Positions 1-8,430 of a DNA stretch of 64,000 nucleotides are shown in pieces. A model generated the notes under the pieces. That model was not told the origin of the DNA, made no database searches, and was given only the letters and a program-made list of their open reading frames with translations. The translations under genes were made by a program, and so were the position numbers. How positions within the stretch are numbered: position 1 is the first letter of the stretch; each line of letters starts with the position of its first letter. The stretch is from Magnetaquiglobus sp039908105 (GTDB lineage: Bacteria; Pseudomonadota; Magnetococcia; Magnetococcales; Magnetaquicoccaceae): positions 1-64,000 of the forward strand of contig JAMOBI010000007.1 of the NCBI GenBank assembly GCA_039908105.1, written 5' to 3'.

Positions 1-105
1 ATGGCCCAAGAACAAAGCCGCGTGACTAAAGGCTTTAAGGTTTAGTGACTGGCGTGCCAGACCATCGCAATCAGTCAAATCAGCTTGGTTGATCCGCTAG
101 GTTAA
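1..105 (+). repeat. Family A repeat, 3' tail of a copy cut by the window edge
   Basis: This stretch matches 63238-63345 almost base for base, including the start ATGGCCCAAGAACAAAGCC and the end AAATCAGCTTGGTTGATCCG. At 63238 the same sequence directly follows a family A element, so the body of this copy probably lies just left of the window. Inside it TGACTGG and CCAGTCA can pair into a hairpin. No reading frame is conserved between the two copies. Confidence 0.8.
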
Positions 106-163
106 CGTAAGGCACCACCAAAATTTCTGCAAAGCCCGCAAAAAATTGTCTTGCCTTTATAGA

Positions 164-181
164 TGAGAATGTGTATCATTT
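164..181 (+). promoter_or_regulatory. Fur box candidate
   Basis: TGAGAATGTGTATCATTT matches the classical 19-bp Fur box at about 14 of 18 positions and is roughly palindromic. It sits 36 bp before the probable start of the iron importer ATPase gene. Iron-dependent repression of the importer is inferred from this position and from the genes downstream. Confidence 0.65.
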
Positions 182-217
182 ACCTATTGTTTGATTTCAA
201 ACACGGCCCTGGATCCC

Positions 218-1324
218 ATGAACGAATCTCCTGTCACGCCCCTGTTGCTGTTGGAAGCGGTCACCTGCGGTCTGGATCCCGTCCGTCCGGTGGTGCGCGA
301 TCTGCATCTCAAGGTCGAACCGGGTGAAATGATCAGCCTGTTGGGGGCGAGCGGCTGCGGCAAAACCACCCTGTTGCGCGCCATTGCCGGATTCATCCCG
401 CTGCATGCGGGTCAGATCCTGGTAAAAGGGGTGGCGATCGCCCGTCCCGGCTATTCCATGCCGCCGGAAAGACGCCGCGTTGGACTGGTTTTTCAGGATT
501 ACGCCCTCTTTCCCCACCTGACCGTGGCTGAAAACATCGCCTACGGTCTGAAAGGGGAGACACGCGAGCGGATCCGCGTCATCACCGGCGAGCTGATGGA
601 ACGGGTTGGTCTGGCCACGTTTGCGCGCCGCTATCCGCATGAGCTCTCCGGTGGCCAGCAACAGCGTACCGCTTTGGCGCGCGCCTTGGCCCCGCAACCC
701 GCGCTGATCCTGTTGGATGAGCCGTTTTCGAATCTGGACGTGGAGCTGCGCGAACGGTTGGGTGTGGAGGTGCGGCAGCTCCTTGAGAGTCAGGGGACGA
801 CCGGCATCCTGGTCACCCACGATCAGCACGAGGCGTTTGCCTGGGGTGACAAGGTCGGGGTGTTGCACGAGGGGAATCTGCGGCAATGGGGCACCCCGTA
901 TGAACTCTATCACCAGCCGGTCGATGCCTTTGTGGCCGGCTTCATCGGCCAGGGTACCTTCGTCTCCGGGGTGAGCGAAGCCCCTGATGCGATCCGTACC
1001 GCAGCGGGAATCCTGCGCGGCAAGGCCCATGGCATTCGGGTCAACCCCGGTGAGGCGGTGCGGGTTTTGATCCGGCCCGATGACGTGTTGCCGGACGAAG
1101 AGTCCCCGATTACCGCCCAGGTGATCCGACGCGCCTTTCGTGGCGCCTCGACGCTCTACACCCTGGAACTCGATTCAGGCTGTCGGTTGCAATCGCTCTT
1201 CCCCTCGCACGCCGATCACCTCCCGGGCGAGATGGTCCGCATCCGCGTGGCAACCGATCATCTGGTGCTGTTTCCGGATGACCGGTCGGATGGTTCTTTT
1301 GTCTGTTATCCTGCTACAGCATGA
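218..1324 (+). CDS. fbpC: Iron(III) ABC transporter ATP-binding protein (FbpC type)
   Basis: This is the ATPase that drives ferric iron import across the inner membrane with the binding protein and permease encoded just downstream. Walker A GASGCGKT lies near residues 43-50; the signature LSGGQQQR, Walker B LILLDEPFSNLD and the H-loop VTHDQ follow in order. A C-terminal regulatory region of about 120 residues (TOBE-like) completes the 368 aa. I chose the ATG at 218; an in-frame TTG at 191 would add nine residues, and neither start has a strong Shine-Dalgarno sequence. Its stop overlaps an upstream in-frame ATG of the next gene. Iron specificity comes from the neighbours and the Fur-like box, since the ATPase alone could serve spermidine or sulfate. 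Confidence 0.88.
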   Translation: MNESPVTPLLLLEAVTCGLDPVRPVVRDLHLKVEPGEMISLLGASGCGKTTLLRAIAGFIPLHAGQILVKGVAIARPGYSMPPERRRVGLVFQDYALFPHLTVAENIAYGLKGETRERIRVITGELMERVGLATFARRYPHELSGGQQQRTALARALAPQPALILLDEPFSNLDVELRERLGVEVRQLLESQGTTGILVTHDQHEAFAWGDKVGVLHEGNLRQWGTPYELYHQPVDAFVAGFIGQGTFVSGVSEAPDAIRTAAGILRGKAHGIRVNPGEAVRVLIRPDDVLPDEESPITAQVIRRAFRGASTLYTLELDSGCRLQSLFPSHADHLPGEMVRIRVATDHLVLFPDDRSDGSFVCYPATA

Positions 1325-1362
1325 AAACTCTCTACTTGAGTATCCGAAGAAAGGATGAAAAG

Positions 1363-2370
1363 ATGTTCAAACGATCCCGTCTGTTTCTGGTGGTACTGGC
1401 CGCCTTCTGGATGAGCACCCCGCCGTTGCACGCCGAAGAGGAGATCGTGATCTATTCGGCACGCAAGGAGCATCTGCTCAAACCCCTGCTCGATGCCTAT
1501 CGCGCCAAGACCGGGGTGGCGACCCGCTATCTCACCGATGGCGAGGGGCCGCTGTTGGCCCGCCTCCAGGCCGAGGGAGAGGCAACCCCTGCGGATCTCC
1601 TGATCACGGTCGATGCCGGCAATCTCTGGCAGGCTGCCGAGAAAGGGGTGCTTGCGCCGATCGACTCGCCGGTGCTTGCGGCCAACATTCCCGAACGGCT
1701 GCGGGATCCGCAAAAACGCTGGTTCGGCCTGTCGGTGCGGGCGCGCACCATCGTTTATAGCCGCGAGCGGGTCAAGCCGGAGGCGCTCTCCTCCTACGAA
1801 GCGCTGGCGGGCGAGGCGTGGAAAGGGAAACTCTGCCTGCGCAGCTCGGAGAAGATCTACAACCAATCCCTGGTCGCCATGCTGATCGCCCGACACGGCG
1901 AGGAGGCGACCGAAAGGATCGTGCGTGGCTGGGTGGCCAACCTGGCGGTACCGGTCTTCTCCAACGACACCAAGCTCATGGAGGCGATCGCAGCCGGCAA
2001 GTGCGACATCGGCATTGTCAACACCTATTATTATGGCACCCTGTTGAAAGAGAAGCCCGATACCCCGGTCAAACTCTTCTGGGCCAATCAACGGTCAAAC
2101 GGCACCCATGTGAACGTCTCTGGTGCTGGCGTCACCCGACACGCCAAACATCGCGACGCGGCCATCAAGCTGGTCGAATGGCTTTCAACGCCCGAGGCCC
2201 AGGGGATCTTTGCCGAACTGAACATGGAGTACCCGGCCAATCCCCAGGTCAAGGCGCATGGGGCGGTGACCCACTGGGGTGAGTTCAAGGGCGAGGATCT
2301 CAACGTCTCGCTGGCTGGCAAATTCCAGGCCGATGCCGTGCGGCTGATGGATCGTGCCGGGTACAAGTGA
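1363..2370 (+). CDS. fbpA: Iron(III) ABC transporter periplasmic binding protein (FbpA/FutA type)
   Basis: This 335-residue protein captures Fe(III) in the periplasm for the FbpBC transporter. It starts with a signal peptide (MFKRSRLFLVVLAAFWM, cleavage probably after HA near residue 24), followed by EEEIVIYSARKEHLLKPLL, typical of FbpA proteins. The triple tyrosine NTYYYG in the C-terminal half matches the position of the iron-binding tyrosines of FbpA/FutA. The ATG at 1363 has an AAAGGA site upstream and begins exactly at the signal peptide; an ATG at 1321 overlapping the previous stop would add 14 residues ahead of it and is less likely. The permease gene begins on its stop codon. Confidence 0.88.
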   Translation: MFKRSRLFLVVLAAFWMSTPPLHAEEEIVIYSARKEHLLKPLLDAYRAKTGVATRYLTDGEGPLLARLQAEGEATPADLLITVDAGNLWQAAEKGVLAPIDSPVLAANIPERLRDPQKRWFGLSVRARTIVYSRERVKPEALSSYEALAGEAWKGKLCLRSSEKIYNQSLVAMLIARHGEEATERIVRGWVANLAVPVFSNDTKLMEAIAAGKCDIGIVNTYYYGTLLKEKPDTPVKLFWANQRSNGTHVNVSGAGVTRHAKHRDAAIKLVEWLSTPEAQGIFAELNMEYPANPQVKAHGAVTHWGEFKGEDLNVSLAGKFQADAVRLMDRAGYK

Positions 2371-3983
2371 TGCCCGGCGTCACACAGGGAATTGGCGGCT
2401 GGCGATTGGCCGCCGGGCTTTTGAGCAGCGTGGTGCTGGTGCCTCTCGGGGTGATCCTGTCGGCCTGGATCACCCCGGAATGGGCTGTGTGGGCCCATCT
2501 GCGCGCCACGGTGCTGACCACGCTGATGCTCAATACCGGGATTCTGATCGTCGGCGTGACGGCCTGGGTGTGGCTGATGGGGGTCGGACTCGCCTGGCTG
2601 ACGGCGGTGTGCGACTTTCCGGGGCGGCGTTTTTTCGACTGGGCCTTGATTCTGCCTTTGGCCATGCCGGCCTATGTGCTGGCCTTCACCTGGCTCGGGC
2701 TGCTCGATTATGGTGGTCCGATCCAGCAGTGGCTCGCCGGCCATTTCGGTGCCAATGGCTACTGGTTTCCCGATAGTCGCGGACCCGGCATGGTGGTCTT
2801 CGTGTTTGCCTTGTCGCTCTACCCCTATGTCTACATGCTGGCGCGCACCGCGTTCACCGGTCAGGGACGCCGGATGATCGAGGCGGCGCGCATCCTGGGA
2901 CGCTCGCCGTGGGGGGCTTTTCGACATGCGGCACTGCCGATGGCCCGTCCGGCCATCGCAGCCGGTTGCGCCTTGGCCGCCATGGAGGCGCTGGCCGATT
3001 TCGGCGCGGTATCGGTCTTCGGCTTCCAGACCTTCACCACCGCGATCTACAAGGCGTGGTACGGACTGTTCAACCTGCCGGCAGCCACCCAACTGGCTTC
3101 GCTCTTGTTGTTGTTCGTGCTGCTGGCGCTCGCCTTCGAGCGGCACATGCGCGGACGTGCTCGTTATTTTTCCAGTGACGGCCACGCCCCCGCGCAACGC
3201 GACCGGATCGTTCTGGCCGGACCGGTGGCCTGGCTGGCAACCACTTTGGCAGGTGTCGTGTTCCTGTTGGCCTTTGCTCTGCCGATGGGACAGCTCGGGG
3301 TGTGGGCCTGGGGCCGGCTCGCCTCTGATCTCGACGGGCGCTATTTCCAGCTTCTCTGGCATACGCTGTTGTTGGGTGCGGGTGCCGCGCTGCTCGCGAC
3401 ACTCATGGCGCTGGGACTGGGGGTGATCCGCAAACGTCACCCCGAGGATCGTCCGATCCGGCTGGCGGTCCGGCTGGCGGCATCAGGCTATGCACTGCCC
3501 GGCTCGGTATTGGCCGTGGGAGTCATGCTCGCCTTGATCGGCATTGGCAAGGCTCTCGGCGGTGGCGGTTCAAACGCGGCCTTGGGCATGGGGGTGGGTG
3601 CGTTGCTGTTTGCCTATCTGGTGCGTTTTCTGGCGGTGGCCATGGGGCCGGTGGAGAGCGGCTTGGAACGCATCCGTCCGGCGATCCTGGAGGCGGCCCA
3701 AGGGTTGGGATCGACCGTTTGGGAGCAGGTGCGCCGCATCCATCTGCCGTTGTTGCGGCCCGGTCTTCTGACCGCGACTCTGCTCGTGCTCATCGAGGTG
3801 ATGAAGGAGATGCCCGCCACGTTGATGCTGCGCCCTTTTGGTTGGGATACCCTGGCGGTGCGCATCCACGAGATGACCTCGGAAGGGGAGTGGGAGCGGG
3901 CCGCGCTGCCGGCGGTTACGCTGGTGTTGATCGGTATCTGGCCGGTGATGCTGTTGGCTCGCAAAACGGAATTGGAACAATAA
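2370..3983 (+). CDS. fbpB: Iron(III) ABC transporter permease (FbpB type)
   Basis: This is the inner-membrane channel of the iron importer, 537 aa, with about twelve hydrophobic segments arranged as two fused copies of the binding-protein-dependent permease domain. Each half has an EAA-type loop that contacts the ATPase (first IEAARILGRSPWGAFRHAALP, second LEAAQGLGSTVWEQVRRIHLP). A two-domain permease of this length is usual for FbpB/SfuB. The ATG at 2370 overlaps the previous stop by one base (TGATG), so translation is probably coupled; a GTG at 2367 is the alternative. The operon order is ATPase, binding protein, permease. Confidence 0.88.
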   Translation: MPGVTQGIGGWRLAAGLLSSVVLVPLGVILSAWITPEWAVWAHLRATVLTTLMLNTGILIVGVTAWVWLMGVGLAWLTAVCDFPGRRFFDWALILPLAMPAYVLAFTWLGLLDYGGPIQQWLAGHFGANGYWFPDSRGPGMVVFVFALSLYPYVYMLARTAFTGQGRRMIEAARILGRSPWGAFRHAALPMARPAIAAGCALAAMEALADFGAVSVFGFQTFTTAIYKAWYGLFNLPAATQLASLLLLFVLLALAFERHMRGRARYFSSDGHAPAQRDRIVLAGPVAWLATTLAGVVFLLAFALPMGQLGVWAWGRLASDLDGRYFQLLWHTLLLGAGAALLATLMALGLGVIRKRHPEDRPIRLAVRLAASGYALPGSVLAVGVMLALIGIGKALGGGGSNAALGMGVGALLFAYLVRFLAVAMGPVESGLERIRPAILEAAQGLGSTVWEQVRRIHLPLLRPGLLTATLLVLIEVMKEMPATLMLRPFGWDTLAVRIHEMTSEGEWERAALPAVTLVLIGIWPVMLLARKTELEQ

Positions 3984-4023
3984 ATGGGTATCAGAGAGCC
4001 GAAACGGATCGGACGAATCCCGG

Positions 4024-4099
4024 TTAAACCGCACCCATTTCGGGATGCGTCGTTTTTTCGCAAGAGTGCGAAACCGCATCCCAAAATGGGTGCGGTGGA
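4024..4099. repeat. Family A repeat, minimal copy with only the terminal inverted repeats
   Basis: AACCGCACCCATTTCGGGAT at 4027-4046 (arm to 4049) is the inverted complement, with one mismatch, of the arm at 4075-4096. Only about 25 bp separate the arms, so this copy has lost the whole central hairpin region found in the long copies. It lies 40 bp after the fbpB stop. Degenerate family A sequence may continue to about 4135. Confidence 0.75.
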
Positions 4100-4179
4100 G
4101 CAAGATGCGGGCGTTGTTTCCAAATTCAAAGCGTGGTGATGCCGCTTCCTGGGTCACCTGTTGTTCACGCCCTGCCTCG

Positions 4180-5181
4180 TCATGTCCGCAATGCCACCCG
4201 TGGGAGAGCCACCCCCTCCTGTTGATACGTCGGCCAGCGGTCACCGAGAATGATCCGCCAGGCTGTCTGCAACTCCTCCTCGAAGCGGCTCCGGGAATAA
4301 CGCGCTGCCGTGGCCTGGCCCGCCGCCTTCTGCAAGATGGCCTCCCTGCCAAACGAATCGGCCCAGTTCAACGAGCGTGCTACGGCATCGGCAAATCCGG
4401 CATGATCCCCCTCTTTCACCCACAGACCGTTCTCCGGCGTGGCATAGTCGCTCCCACCGTGACCCGTGAAACCGCACACCAGGCAACCGGCAGCCATGGC
4501 CTCCAGGGGCGGCAGTCCCAGCCCCTCCAGATGCGACAGGCTGGCGAACACCGTGGATTCGGCCATCACCCGGGCGCACTCCTTGCGGGACATCCCGACA
4601 ATCGGCACCCATTCCACCTCGCGAAACTCCGGATATCGCTGGCGGAACAGCGCCTGGATCACCGGAGCCTCCCCAGGTCGCTTGTTCGGCATCCAGGCCA
4701 CCTGCATCCGCTTGAGCGCATGGGTCTGATGAAACAGCGGATGCACGAAAGGGGTGACCACATGCCACGGCAAGGTCGCGCCCATCTCCTCCATCAGCCG
4801 CTGGCCGAAACGGCTGCAGGAGATCCCGGCCAGAAATCCGTGCGCGTTGAGCGCCTCGATGGAGTCAAATCCCCGGAAGGTGAGAAACGGTCCCTGGGTG
4901 TGGATGACCCGCTGGCAGGGTTGGGTGGCGAAGTGCTGAAACGCCTCCCGGTAATACTCCGGGATCACGATCACATCATCCGCCCGGAACTGTCGTCCCG
5001 GTGCCAGATGCTCGTGGATGAAGCCGGCCTCCAAGGCCTGCGGATCGATGCGGGCCTCGGGGTTGACCAGGCCAACGGCCCGCACCCCCATCTGGTTGAG
5101 GGCGATCACGCTCTGCACGTTGACCAACTCCCCACCCGTTTTCGGGGGAATGAAACAGATGTAGTAGAGTGTCGGGGACAT
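4180..5181 (-). CDS. Glycosyltransferase, GT4-like (group 1)
   Basis: The 333-residue product looks like a cytoplasmic retaining glycosyltransferase of the GT-B fold. The N-terminus YYICFIPPKTGGELVNVQ has the glycine-containing loop of these enzymes. The C-terminal half holds ASLSHLEGLGLPPLEAMAAG, the E-x7-E-like sugar-nucleotide motif of GT4 members, followed by GCLVCGFTGHGG. I chose the ATG at 5181 because the homologous sequence begins there; the 44 residues of open frame upstream run through a family B repeat. Donor and acceptor cannot be read from the sequence. It stands alone between the iron operon and the efflux genes. Confidence 0.75.
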   Translation of the reverse strand: MSPTLYYICFIPPKTGGELVNVQSVIALNQMGVRAVGLVNPEARIDPQALEAGFIHEHLAPGRQFRADDVIVIPEYYREAFQHFATQPCQRVIHTQGPFLTFRGFDSIEALNAHGFLAGISCSRFGQRLMEEMGATLPWHVVTPFVHPLFHQTHALKRMQVAWMPNKRPGEAPVIQALFRQRYPEFREVEWVPIVGMSRKECARVMAESTVFASLSHLEGLGLPPLEAMAAGCLVCGFTGHGGSDYATPENGLWVKEGDHAGFADAVARSLNWADSFGREAILQKAAGQATAARYSRSRFEEELQTAWRIILGDRWPTYQQEGVALPRVALRT

Positions 5182-5202
5182 CTTTGGTATCGATCTCAAC
5201 CG

Positions 5203-5237
5203 TGCATGATGGGGGAACTCCCCCTCTCCCCCTGACC
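5203..5237 (-). repeat. Family B short GC-rich hairpin repeat
   Basis: GCATGATGGGGGAACTCCCC followed by CTCTCCCCCTGACC is one of four related copies in the window (others near 16971, 35113 and 42628). All share a CATGATGGGG end and a G-run/C-run pair able to form a short hairpin. It lies in the leader of the glycosyltransferase gene. Confidence 0.55.
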
Positions 5238-5367
5238 AACGCAAGTCAACTGTCGGCGCATGGACCATGTCGCTCCTCCAGCGTGCGATGCGGCTGATTG
5301 GCATTTTCCACAAAGGCGCGAATCAACCCCGGAAGCCGGGTGCGGTTCGGGCGTGTCATCCCGATCC

Positions 5368-8300
5368 TCACGCGCGCGTCAAGCGGATTTTGCGCAACAC
5401 CCCCACCAGATCATCCACATACCCGTAGATCACCGGGATCACCAGCAGGGAGAGAAAGGTTGAGGCGAGCAGACCGCCGATCACCACGATGGCCATGGGG
5501 GAGCGGAAGCTTGATTCCGCTCCGCCCACCCCCAAGGCCACTGGCAGCATGCCGGCGCCCATGGCGATGGTGGTCATGATGATCGGACGCGCCCGTTTGC
5601 GACAGGCGTCGATCAGGGCGTCGCGCCGGTTCAGGCCGCGCTTGCGGCGCGCCACGACCGCGTATTCAACCAACAGGATCGAGTTTTTGGTGACGATTCC
5701 CATAAGCATCAGAATACCGATCACCGCAGGCATGGAAAAGGAGTTATGGGTGGCGAGCAGCGACGCGAAAGCCCCTCCGAGCGACAACGGCAGCGCCACC
5801 AGGATGGTGATGGGTTGCAAAAAGTCGTGGAAGAGCAGCACCAGCACGATGTAGATGCAGATCACGCCGATGGCCATGGCGCCGGCAAAGCTGCCGAACA
5901 GCTCCTTCATGCGCTGCGCGTCGCCATCCGGCGGGCGCTGTACGCCGACCGGGAGTTTTTGCAGGGCCGGGAGCTGGTTCACCTCCGCGAGCAGTTCGCC
6001 GATCACCCGTTTGCCCAGTTCGATGTCGATGCTGACCCGTCGTTGCCGGTCCATGCGATCGATGCGGGTCGAACCGCCGAGGATCTCCACCTTGGCGATG
6101 GCTTCCAGCGGCAGAATGCCGCTGCGCGAGCTGACCGGCAGCTGGCGAATGGCGGTCAGATCGTGACGCACCCCCTCGGCAAGACGCACGCGGATCGGCA
6201 ACTGGCGCTCCGGCAGGTTGAGCCTGGCCAGAAGCATCTTGAAATCGCCGGCTGTGGCAATGCGCACCGCCTGGGCGATCGCATCACTGGTGACGCCCAG
6301 ATCCGCTGCGCGGGCAAAATCCGGGGTGATCTGGATCTCCGGGCGATCGAGATCCGCGCTGGAGCGGACGTTGCCGATCCCCTGGAGGGTACGGACCTGC
6401 GGTTCGAGTGCGTCAATCACCCTGCCGAGGGCAGCCGGATCATTGCCGGTGAGCACAATGGTCAACTGGATACCCGGACCGCTGGAGATCAAAGCCACGC
6501 GCATGCCGGGCAGAGCGTGCAGTTTCTCGCGGATCTTCTCTTCGACTGCGGATTGCTTGAGCGCACGCTCCCGACGGTCGACCAGGGTGACCACCAGGGT
6601 TGCCTTGCGGGTATCGCTCATGCCGCTGACCGTCATCGGTCCGCCGCCCACACTCGATGCCGAGCCAACCGAGGCGTGCACGCTGGTCACCTCCGGGATT
6701 GTTTTCAACAGGGTGGTCGCCTGTTGCGCTGCGGCCAGGGTATCATCGAGCGAACTGCCGGGTGGCAGTTCCAGCTGGAGCATGGTCTGGCTGCGATCCG
6801 CTGCGGGCACGAAGCCCGAGGGGAGCATCGGGGCGAGCGCCAGCGAGCCGACCAGAAAGAGGATCGAGGCGACCAGCGTGGTTTTCGGATGATCCAGGCA
6901 GGCGGAGACCCACCCCAGATAACGGCGCAGTAGCACCCCTTCCCGTACGGCCTCGGCGTGCGATTTCAACAGGTGAGCGCACATCATCGGGGTCAACAGT
7001 CGGGCCACGACCAGCGAGGCGAGGATCGCCGCCACGGCGGTCATGCCGAAGGGGCGGAAGAATTTTCCCGGGATGCCCCCCATGAAGGCGGTCGGCAGAA
7101 AGACCGCCACCAGGGTCAAGGTGGTGGCGATCACCGCCATGCCGATCTCGTCCGCAGCCTCCATGGCGGCATTGTAAGGGTTTTTTCCCTGTTTGAGATG
7201 GCGAACGATGTTTTCCACCTCAACAATGGCATCATCCACCAGGATACCGACCACCAAAGCCAAAGCGAGCAGGGTGAGGGTATCGAGGCTGAAACCCGAC
7301 AGACGCATCACCAGAAAGGCCGGGATGATCGACAAGGGGAGTGCGGCAGCCGAGATCAGCGTGGCGCGCATATCGCGCAAGAACCACCACACCACGACGA
7401 TCGCCAGAAAGGCCCCTTCGTAGAGCAGTTCCATCGAACCCTTGAAATTATCCTGGGCCGGGGCAAAGGTGTTGTAGGCCTCGCGGATCAACACCCGGGG
7501 GTGCTCTTTGGCGAATTCATCGACCGCGCGGCGCACATCGGTGGCCACGCTCACCTCGCTCCACCCCTTGGAGCGGGTCAGCTCAAAGCCGATCACCCGC
7601 TCGCCATCGAGAAGCGCGACGGTGCTGCGTTCCGCATGGCCATCGGTGATCGTGGTGATCTCGGAGAGCAGCACCGTCCGTCCGCCGGAGAGCGGGATTT
7701 CCAGGCGACGCAGATCCTCGACCGATTCGGTCGCAGCCAGGGTGCGGATCGATTGCACCGAGCCGCCGATATCGCCCCGGCCTCCGGAGGCCTCCTGGCG
7801 GGTGCGGCGCAGGGCGCGCGAGATCTCATCGGAGGTGACCCCCAACGCCCGCATGCGCGCCGGATCGAGATCCACCTGCACCTCGCGATCGATGCCGCCC
7901 ATGCGGCTGAACTTGCCCACCCCCGGTACGGAGAGCAGCCGTTTGGAGATGTCGTTGTCCACCATCCAGGAGAGTTCCGCTTCATCGAGCGTATTCGAGC
8001 TGATCACGAAAGCGATCATGATGCCGCCGGTGGTGGTCTTTTTCGAGACCACCGGCATGGTGAGATCCTGGGGCAGGTCGCTGCGCACCGAATCGACCGC
8101 GTTGCGCACCTCGTTGAGGGCGGCGTCAGCATTCTTGTCGATGTCGAATTCGACCGTGATGGCCACCGAACCATCGGTTAACGTGGTACGGATGTGCTCG
8201 ATGCCGCCGAGGGCGGCCACGGCATCCTCGATCTTGCGCGCCACCTCGGTCTCCAGTTGTGCGGGCGCCGCCCCTTCCAGGGTGGCGTTCACCGAGATGA

Positions 8301-8430
8301 CCGGCACCTCGATATCGGGAAAGTTTTGAATTCCCAATACTTTGAACGAAAAGAGACCCAGAAGTGTCAGCAGCACAAAGAGCAGAATCGCCGGTACCGG
8401 GTGGCGGATCGAAAGCGAAGAAAAGTTCAC
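5368..8430 (-). CDS. RND multidrug efflux transporter, inner-membrane pump (AcrB/MexB, HAE1 type)
   Basis: This 1020-residue protein is a proton-driven exporter that works as a trimer with the periplasmic adaptor encoded immediately upstream. The N-terminus (residues about 10-30) is the first membrane helix, followed by the FPDIEVPVISV porter-domain start. VVGILVDDAIVEVENIV near residues 390-405 carries the two membrane aspartates of the proton relay. Length and two-fold repeat (periplasmic loops after TM1 and TM7) are standard for the family. The start overlaps the adaptor stop by four bases (ATGA), so the two are one operon. No TolC-like outer-membrane gene is adjacent. Substrate is unknown. 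Confidence 0.92.
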   Translation of the reverse strand: MNFSSLSIRHPVPAILLFVLLTLLGLFSFKVLGIQNFPDIEVPVISVNATLEGAAPAQLETEVARKIEDAVAALGGIEHIRTTLTDGSVAITVEFDIDKNADAALNEVRNAVDSVRSDLPQDLTMPVVSKKTTTGGIMIAFVISSNTLDEAELSWMVDNDISKRLLSVPGVGKFSRMGGIDREVQVDLDPARMRALGVTSDEISRALRRTRQEASGGRGDIGGSVQSIRTLAATESVEDLRRLEIPLSGGRTVLLSEITTITDGHAERSTVALLDGERVIGFELTRSKGWSEVSVATDVRRAVDEFAKEHPRVLIREAYNTFAPAQDNFKGSMELLYEGAFLAIVVVWWFLRDMRATLISAAALPLSIIPAFLVMRLSGFSLDTLTLLALALVVGILVDDAIVEVENIVRHLKQGKNPYNAAMEAADEIGMAVIATTLTLVAVFLPTAFMGGIPGKFFRPFGMTAVAAILASLVVARLLTPMMCAHLLKSHAEAVREGVLLRRYLGWVSACLDHPKTTLVASILFLVGSLALAPMLPSGFVPAADRSQTMLQLELPPGSSLDDTLAAAQQATTLLKTIPEVTSVHASVGSASSVGGGPMTVSGMSDTRKATLVVTLVDRRERALKQSAVEEKIREKLHALPGMRVALISSGPGIQLTIVLTGNDPAALGRVIDALEPQVRTLQGIGNVRSSADLDRPEIQITPDFARAADLGVTSDAIAQAVRIATAGDFKMLLARLNLPERQLPIRVRLAEGVRHDLTAIRQLPVSSRSGILPLEAIAKVEILGGSTRIDRMDRQRRVSIDIELGKRVIGELLAEVNQLPALQKLPVGVQRPPDGDAQRMKELFGSFAGAMAIGVICIYIVLVLLFHDFLQPITILVALPLSLGGAFASLLATHNSFSMPAVIGILMLMGIVTKNSILLVEYAVVARRKRGLNRRDALIDACRKRARPIIMTTIAMGAGMLPVALGVGGAESSFRSPMAIVVIGGLLASTFLSLLVIPVIYGYVDDLVGVLRKIRLTRA

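Noticed and set aside
4045..5235. Plus-strand open frame opposite the glycosyltransferase
   Set aside because: The minus-strand frame has coherent GT4 motifs; the plus frame has the biased composition of an antisense shadow and begins inside a repeat.
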